Positions 59,646 through 64,000 of a stretch of DNA of 64,000 nucleotides are shown one piece after another. Both the position numbers and the translations under genes were made by a program. The notes beneath the pieces were generated by a model. It was not told the DNA's origin. It ran no database searches and saw only the letters and a program-made list of their open reading frames with translations. Every line of letters starts with the position of its first letter. Within the stretch, counting starts at the first letter, position 1. Source of the DNA: Desulfoferula mesophila (GTDB taxonomy: Bacteria; Desulfobacterota; Desulfarculia; Desulfarculales; Desulfarculaceae); the NCBI RefSeq assembly GCF_037076455.1, contig NZ_AP028679.1, forward strand, positions 3,053,501 to 3,117,500, in the 5' to 3' direction.

Positions 59646-60734
59646 CTACTCCTCGCGGCGATAGCGGTACCAGGCCGCGCAGGTGCCCTCGCTGGAAACC
59701 ATGCAGGGCCCCACCGGGCTGGAGGGGGTGCAGGCCGTGGCGAAGAGCTTACACTCCGGCGGGGTCAGCATACCGCGCAACACCTCGCCGCAGCGGCAGC
59801 CGGGATGGTCCTGGGCGGGCGGCACCTCCAGATCGAAACGCCGGGCCGCGTCCCACTTGGCGTGCTCCGGCCGCAGGGCCAGGCCGCTGGCAGCAATGAC
59901 CCCCAGTCCCCGCCAGGGCGCGTCCACCGGCTCGAAGAAACGATCCATCAGGGCCACGGCCGCCGGGTTGCCCTGGGGGCTCACCGCCCGCTGGTACTGG
60001 ATCTCCACCTCGCTGCGTCCCTCTTCCACCTGCTTGACCAGCATGAGGATGGAGGCCAGCACGTCCACCGGCTCGAAGCCCGCCACCACGCAGGGCAGGC
60101 CGCGTTCACGGGCCACCGGCTCATAGCAGGCCGTGCCGATCACCGTGGTCACGTGGCCGGGACACAGGAAGCCGCCCAGCCCCAGGTCCGGGCCGGATAG
60201 CAGCGCGCCCAGGGCCGGGGGCAAGAGCTTGTGGGCGCTGAGCACGCTGAAGTTTTTGAGCCCCTGCTGCTCGGCGGTAAGGATGGCGGCGGCCACGGTG
60301 GGGGCGGTGGTCTCAAAGCCGATGCCCAGAAACACCACCTGCGCCTCGGGGCGCTTGGCGGCCAGGCTAACCGCGTCCAGGGGCGAGTACACCACCTCCA
60401 CCGCCGCGCCCCCGGCCCGCTGGGCGGCCAGGGAGCCCCGGCTGCCCGGCACCCGCACCAGATCGCCGAAGGTGGCCACCACCACTCCCGGCGTCCGGGC
60501 CAGCTTGACGGCCCGGTCTATCTCCTCGGTGGCGGTTACGCACACCGGGCAGCCCGGGCCGGAGACCATGCTCACCGTGGGGGGCAGCATGGCGTGCAGG
60601 CCGTGGCGGGCCAGGGCCATGGTGTGGGTGCCGCACAGTTCCATGAAGCGGGCCGGGGTGCGGCTCAGGCGCCTTATCCGGGCGGCCAGTTCCTGGGCCA
60701 GGGCCGGGTCGCGGTATTCGTCCACGTGCTTCAC
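59646..60734 (-). CDS. hypD: Hydrogenase maturation protein HypD
   Basis: Scaffold for assembling Fe(CN)2CO with HypC. The 362-aa protein has the conserved FMELCGTHTMALARHGL, GPGCPVCVTATEEIDRAV, HKLLPPALGALL and PGHVTTVIG segments and a C-terminal 4Fe-4S region (HPGCRCGEVLRG, CKLFATACTPSSPVGPCMVS). Start GTG 60732-60734 overlaps the hypF stop (GTGA) with GGAGG seven bases upstream. No hypC is adjacent. Confidence 0.96.
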   Translation of the reverse strand: MKHVDEYRDPALAQELAARIRRLSRTPARFMELCGTHTMALARHGLHAMLPPTVSMVSGPGCPVCVTATEEIDRAVKLARTPGVVVATFGDLVRVPGSRGSLAAQRAGGAAVEVVYSPLDAVSLAAKRPEAQVVFLGIGFETTAPTVAAAILTAEQQGLKNFSVLSAHKLLPPALGALLSGPDLGLGGFLCPGHVTTVIGTACYEPVARERGLPCVVAGFEPVDVLASILMLVKQVEEGRSEVEIQYQRAVSPQGNPAAVALMDRFFEPVDAPWRGLGVIAASGLALRPEHAKWDAARRFDLEVPPAQDHPGCRCGEVLRGMLTPPECKLFATACTPSSPVGPCMVSSEGTCAAWYRYRREE

Positions 60735-63106
60735 GCCGGGTCCTCCTCGCTGCGCAAGCTGGCGACATCGCCGCCCTGCCGGCCCGCCCCCCGGGCGTTG
60801 GCCGCGATCACGGCCTGGCCCAGGCTCAGACCGCCGTCGTTGCTGGGAGCCTGGGCCGCGCTGTAGGGCTCCAGCCCGGCGGAGCGCAGCAGCGGCGGCA
60901 GGCCGCCCAACAGGGTGGCGTTCATGAAACAGCCCCCGCCCAGGCACACCCGCCTGAGCCCCGCGAGCGAGGCCCCGGCCGCCACCCAGGCGGCCAGCCC
61001 GGCCAGGAGCCCGGCATGGAAGCGGGCGCTCACCCGCTCCGGCGTGGCCCCGGCCAGCGCGTCGCTCACGATTGCCTCCACCATCGGGCCCCAGTCCAGC
61101 TCCAGCAGGCCGTCGTGCTCGCGCAAGGCCAGGGGGTAGCCCTCATTGGATGGGCCTTCCATGGCCTGCTCAAGCTCCACCGCGGCCTGGCCTTCGTAGG
61201 CCACCTCCCAGCGCAGGCCGCACAGGGCGGCCACTCCGTCGAAGAGCCGCCCCAGGCTGGAAGCGCGCGGGGTGTTGATCCCTTGGGCCGTCATCCGGCC
61301 CACCAGGCCCAGCTTGTCCCCGTGGGCCCGCAGCAGGGGAATATCCAGCTTGGCCGTATCCTCCGGCCCCAGAACCTCCAGCAGCAGGGCCAGGCCCACC
61401 CGCCAGGGCTCCTTGACCGCCGCCTCGCCGCCGGGCAGGGCAAAGGTGCGCAACCGGCCCAGGCGGCGGTAGCCCGCCAGGGAAGCCGCCAGCAGCTCGC
61501 CTCCCCACACCGTGCCGTCGTCGCCATAGCCGGTGCCGTCCAGGCAGAGACCCAGCACCCGGCCCTCCAAGCCGTGCTCGGCCATCACCGCCACCGCGTG
61601 GGCGTGGTGGTGTTGCACCCGGACCAGGGGCAGGCCTTGGCGGGCGGCCCATTGGCTGGAGAGATAGTCGGGGTGTAGGTCGCAGGCGATGACCTGAGGC
61701 GAGGCCTCCAGGATGCGGCTCAGATGATCGGCGGTGAGCTCGAAAAACTCCAGGGTACGCATATCGTCCAGATCGCCCACGTGCTGGCTGAGGAAGGCCT
61801 CGCGCTCCCGCAGCAGGCATAGGGTGTTTTTCTGGTGGCCGCCCACGGCCAAGATAGGCGGGCAGCCCGCGGGGACCAAACCGGGCCGCAGGACGAGCGG
61901 CGAGGGTACGAAGCCCCGCGAGCGGCGCACCTGGCGCAGGGCCCCGTCCACCACCCGCACCACCGAGTCGTCGCTACGCAGGTGGATGTCGCGATCGTAC
62001 AACAGCATCAGATCGGCGATGGCCCCGCGCGGGGCCTGGGCCCCCAGGCGGCAAACCGCCTCGTCGTTGTCCAGGCAGATGGGCTCGTCGCTGATGTTGC
62101 CGCTGGTCATCACCAGGGCTTCCAGGCCCAGGCGCGCCGCCTCGGCCAGCAGCAAATGGTGCAGCGGGGTGTAGGGCAGCATCAGGCCCAACAGGCGGTT
62201 GCCCGGCGCCACCGCCGGGGCCAACCCGGCCTCCGGGCGCAGCGAGGCCAGCACGATAGGCCGCTCCCGGCTGGCCAGGGCCAGGGCGCTCTCTTCGTCC
62301 AACCCGGCCAGGCCCTGGGCCGCGGCCAGATCTGGGACCATCACCGCCAAGGGCTTCTCCTCGCGGTGCTTGCGGCCCCTCAGACGCTGCACCGCCGCCG
62401 GGTTCTTGGCGTCCACGGCCAGGTGAAAGCCGCCCAGACCCTTGATGGCCAGCACATTGCCCTGGGCCAGGGCCCGGGCCGCCGCGGCCACCGGCTCGGG
62501 CTCGTCCAGTTCCACTCCGGCGGCATCGGCCAGCCACAGGCGGGGGCCGCACTCCGGGCAGGCGTTGGGCTGGGCGTGGAAGCGCCGGTCGCCGGGGTCA
62601 TCGTATTCCGCCTGGCAGACGGGACACAGGGTGAAGGAGGCCATGGTGGTCTGGGGCCGGTCGTAGGGCAGGTCCTTAATGATGGTGTAGCGGGGACCGC
62701 AATGGGTGCAGTTGATAAAGGCGTAGCCGTGGCGGCGGTCGCTTGGGTCGTTCATCTCGGCCAGGCAGGCCTCGCACACCGCCACGTCGGGGCTGATCAG
62801 GGTGCTGCGCCGGCCCGGCCGGGAAGCCCGGATGCTGAACTCGCACTCGCCGGGCTCCAGGGAGGCCTCCCCGCGCTCCACCCCGTGGATGGCGGCCAGG
62901 GGCGGGGCCTGGGAGACCAGGCGGGCGAAAAACTCCTCCACCGCCGCCGCGCTGCCCTGCACGGCCAACTCCACCCCGGCGCCGGTGTTTTCCACCCAGC
63001 CGGTGAGACCCAGGCCGCGGGCCAGGTTGTAGATAAAGGGGCGGAAGCCCACTCCCTGCACCACCCCCCGCACTCGGGCTTGGTTGCGTGCCCTCCCCTG
63101 CTTCAA
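60731..63106 (-). CDS. hypF: Carbamoyltransferase HypF
   Basis: Makes the thiocarboxamide donor from carbamoyl phosphate. The 791-aa protein has, in order, an acylphosphatase domain (VRGVVQGVGFRPFIYNLARG), two zinc fingers (CEACLAEM ... CTHC, CPVC ... CPEC), a YrdC/Sua5 domain (AIKGLGGFHLAVDAKNP, KHREEKPLAVMVPDL) and a Kae1-like domain with HHHAHAVAVMAEHGL. The start is TTG 63106, four bases after hypB. The stop overlaps hypD by four bases. Confidence 0.96.
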   Translation of the reverse strand: MKQGRARNQARVRGVVQGVGFRPFIYNLARGLGLTGWVENTGAGVELAVQGSAAAVEEFFARLVSQAPPLAAIHGVERGEASLEPGECEFSIRASRPGRRSTLISPDVAVCEACLAEMNDPSDRRHGYAFINCTHCGPRYTIIKDLPYDRPQTTMASFTLCPVCQAEYDDPGDRRFHAQPNACPECGPRLWLADAAGVELDEPEPVAAAARALAQGNVLAIKGLGGFHLAVDAKNPAAVQRLRGRKHREEKPLAVMVPDLAAAQGLAGLDEESALALASRERPIVLASLRPEAGLAPAVAPGNRLLGLMLPYTPLHHLLLAEAARLGLEALVMTSGNISDEPICLDNDEAVCRLGAQAPRGAIADLMLLYDRDIHLRSDDSVVRVVDGALRQVRRSRGFVPSPLVLRPGLVPAGCPPILAVGGHQKNTLCLLREREAFLSQHVGDLDDMRTLEFFELTADHLSRILEASPQVIACDLHPDYLSSQWAARQGLPLVRVQHHHAHAVAVMAEHGLEGRVLGLCLDGTGYGDDGTVWGGELLAASLAGYRRLGRLRTFALPGGEAAVKEPWRVGLALLLEVLGPEDTAKLDIPLLRAHGDKLGLVGRMTAQGINTPRASSLGRLFDGVAALCGLRWEVAYEGQAAVELEQAMEGPSNEGYPLALREHDGLLELDWGPMVEAIVSDALAGATPERVSARFHAGLLAGLAAWVAAGASLAGLRRVCLGGGCFMNATLLGGLPPLLRSAGLEPYSAAQAPSNDGGLSLGQAVIAANARGAGRQGGDVASLRSEEDPA

Positions 63107-63110
63107 AGGC

Positions 63111-63761
63111 CTACCCCTTGACCCAGCTCTCCAGCCAGCCCACCCACTCCCGCAGCCCCTCGCCGGTGCGGCAGGAGATGTCGAACACCTTCTGCTTTGG
63201 GTTGAGCGCCCGGCAGGTGTCGTGGATGCGCTGCAGATCGCAATCGATGTATGGCAGCAGGTCGATCTTGTTGACCAGCAGCACCCCGGCCGCCCGAAAC
63301 AAGGCGGGATACTTGGCGGGCTTGTCGTCGCCCTCAGTCACCGAGAGCACCGCCACCTTCATGTCCTCGCCCAGGTCGAAATCCACCGGGCACACCAGGT
63401 TGCCCACGTTCTCGATGATCAGCAGATCCAACTGGCTCAGGTCCAGGGCCTCCAGGGCCTCGGCGATCATGGGGCCGTCCAGATGGCAGGCCCCCTGGGT
63501 CTGGATCTGCACCGCGGGCACCCCGCAAGCGGCCACCCGCCGGGCGTCCTCGTCGGTCTGGATGTCGCCCTCGATCACCGCGCACCTGATACGCCCCTCC
63601 AGGCGGGTGAGGGTGCGCTCCAGGATGCTGGTCTTGCCCGCGCCGGGACTGGAGATCAGATTGAGAACCTTGAGCCCCTGGGCGGCAAAACGCTGCCGGA
63701 ACTTGTCGGCCATGTTCTGGTTGGCTTCCAGGATGTTACGCCCCACCTCTATCTCGGCCAT
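63111..63761 (-). CDS. hypB: Hydrogenase nickel incorporation GTPase HypB
   Basis: Delivers Ni with HypA. The 216-aa SIMIBI-class GTPase has a P-loop SSPGAGKTSILERTL, EGDIQTDEDARRV, ENVGNLVCPVDFDLGEDM with the metal Cys and the NKID motif in VLLVNKIDLLPY. The N-terminal His-rich or CxxCGC nickel-storage region of some HypB proteins is absent. ATG 63759-63761; 18 bases downstream of hypA. Confidence 0.96.
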   Translation of the reverse strand: MAEIEVGRNILEANQNMADKFRQRFAAQGLKVLNLISSPGAGKTSILERTLTRLEGRIRCAVIEGDIQTDEDARRVAACGVPAVQIQTQGACHLDGPMIAEALEALDLSQLDLLIIENVGNLVCPVDFDLGEDMKVAVLSVTEGDDKPAKYPALFRAAGVLLVNKIDLLPYIDCDLQRIHDTCRALNPKQKVFDISCRTGEGLREWVGWLESWVKG

Positions 63762-63779
63762 GCCGGTCCTCCCCGAGGT

Positions 63780-64000
63780 CTACTCCGCCTCGATGTGATC
63801 AACGTATAGCTCTTGGCCGGAACAGAGCTCGATGTCCCGGGAGCCGCAGGCCGGGCAGGCCGCTACCAGCTCGCTCATGTCCATTTGCTCCCCGCAGGCG
63901 TGGCAGATCCCCATGGCCGGCACCCGCTCGATATCCAGCACGGCCTCGGAGGCCGCGGTGCCTTCCTTGATTAGGTCGAAACTGAAGGTAAGGGAACTGG
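63780..64000 (-). CDS. hypA: Hydrogenase nickel chaperone HypA, C-terminal part (cut by window edge)
   Basis: The minus-strand frame is open from the window end to TAG 63780-63782. It encodes about 73 residues with SFDLIKEGTAASEAVLDIE, then a zinc finger ICHACGEQMDM ... ACPACGSRDIEL, and SGQELYVDHIE, all typical of the HypA C-terminal half. The N-terminal Met-His nickel site lies beyond the window. Confidence 0.92.
   Translation of the reverse strand, partial: SSLTFSFDLIKEGTAASEAVLDIERVPAMGICHACGEQMDMSELVAACPACGSRDIELCSGQELYVDHIEAE

Overview
The window is GC-rich chromosomal DNA with dense bacterial coding. It holds about 60 protein genes, one tRNA and no rRNA. The gene families point to a strictly anaerobic member of the Desulfobacterota (the old Deltaproteobacteria), perhaps close to Desulfarculales. 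That is an inference from content: FmdE with a molybdopterin-binding partner, a DUF4445/RACo-like ATPase, an SCP2-type thiolase with a DUF35 Zn-ribbon partner, a short MetE-like Zn methyltransferase, several radical SAM proteins and a [NiFe]-hydrogenase maturation cluster. No phage, transposase, CRISPR array or plasmid backbone was seen, so this reads as core chromosome with a few accessory islets.

Layout. 1-9 kb: the 3' part of murJ, a two-gene RdgC-like pair, small hypothetical and membrane proteins, a GT-C-like membrane protein with a beta-propeller partner, and a membrane diguanylate cyclase. 9-13 kb: a periplasmic sulfatase divergent from a DUF1254/DUF1214 protein, then tRNA-Ala(CGC). 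13-19 kb: hisB-lipoprotein-hisA-TVP38, then a methyltransferase-FmdE-molybdopterin-binding operon. 19-22 kb (minus strand): rhodanese-ferritin fusion, fatty acid hydroxylase, a coiled-coil lipoprotein and an IscU/NifU scaffold. 22-28.6 kb: a self-regulated tetR-oprM-mfp-RND efflux operon. 28.9-33.4 kb: radical SAM protein, geranylgeranyl-reductase-like flavoprotein, ftsB-like gene, efp and a MetE-like gene. 33.5-41 kb: glnS, a lone HigA-type regulator, class II aldolase, MBL-fold hydrolase, dnaX-ebfC-recR and a HEAT-like protein. 41-49.9 kb: MTH1187-family protein, M48 protease, a three-gene minus-strand unit (RACo-like ATPase, degenerate kinase-like protein, universal stress protein), radical SAM, LysM protein and the thiolase-DUF35 pair. 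50-57 kb: an output-less MASE3-PAS sensor, serS, a penicillin-binding transpeptidase-like protein, a VCBS/FG-GAP protein, a Zn-ribbon protein and queD. 57-64 kb (minus strand): hypA-hypB-hypF-hypD-uxaA-hypE, with no hypC.

The most unusual DNA structure is a dispersed palindromic repeat of about 100-125 bp. Six copies and one fragment occur, and all sit in the three longest convergent intergenic gaps (near 1.0, 28.7 and 43.1 kb), touching or close to gene 3' ends. Shorter convergent gaps carry ordinary GC hairpins or nothing. The most unusual gene contexts are the cluster-less RACo-like/kinase/Usp unit, the UxaA-type dehydratase inside the hyp operon, the split RdgC pair, and the lipoprotein gene inserted between hisB and hisA.
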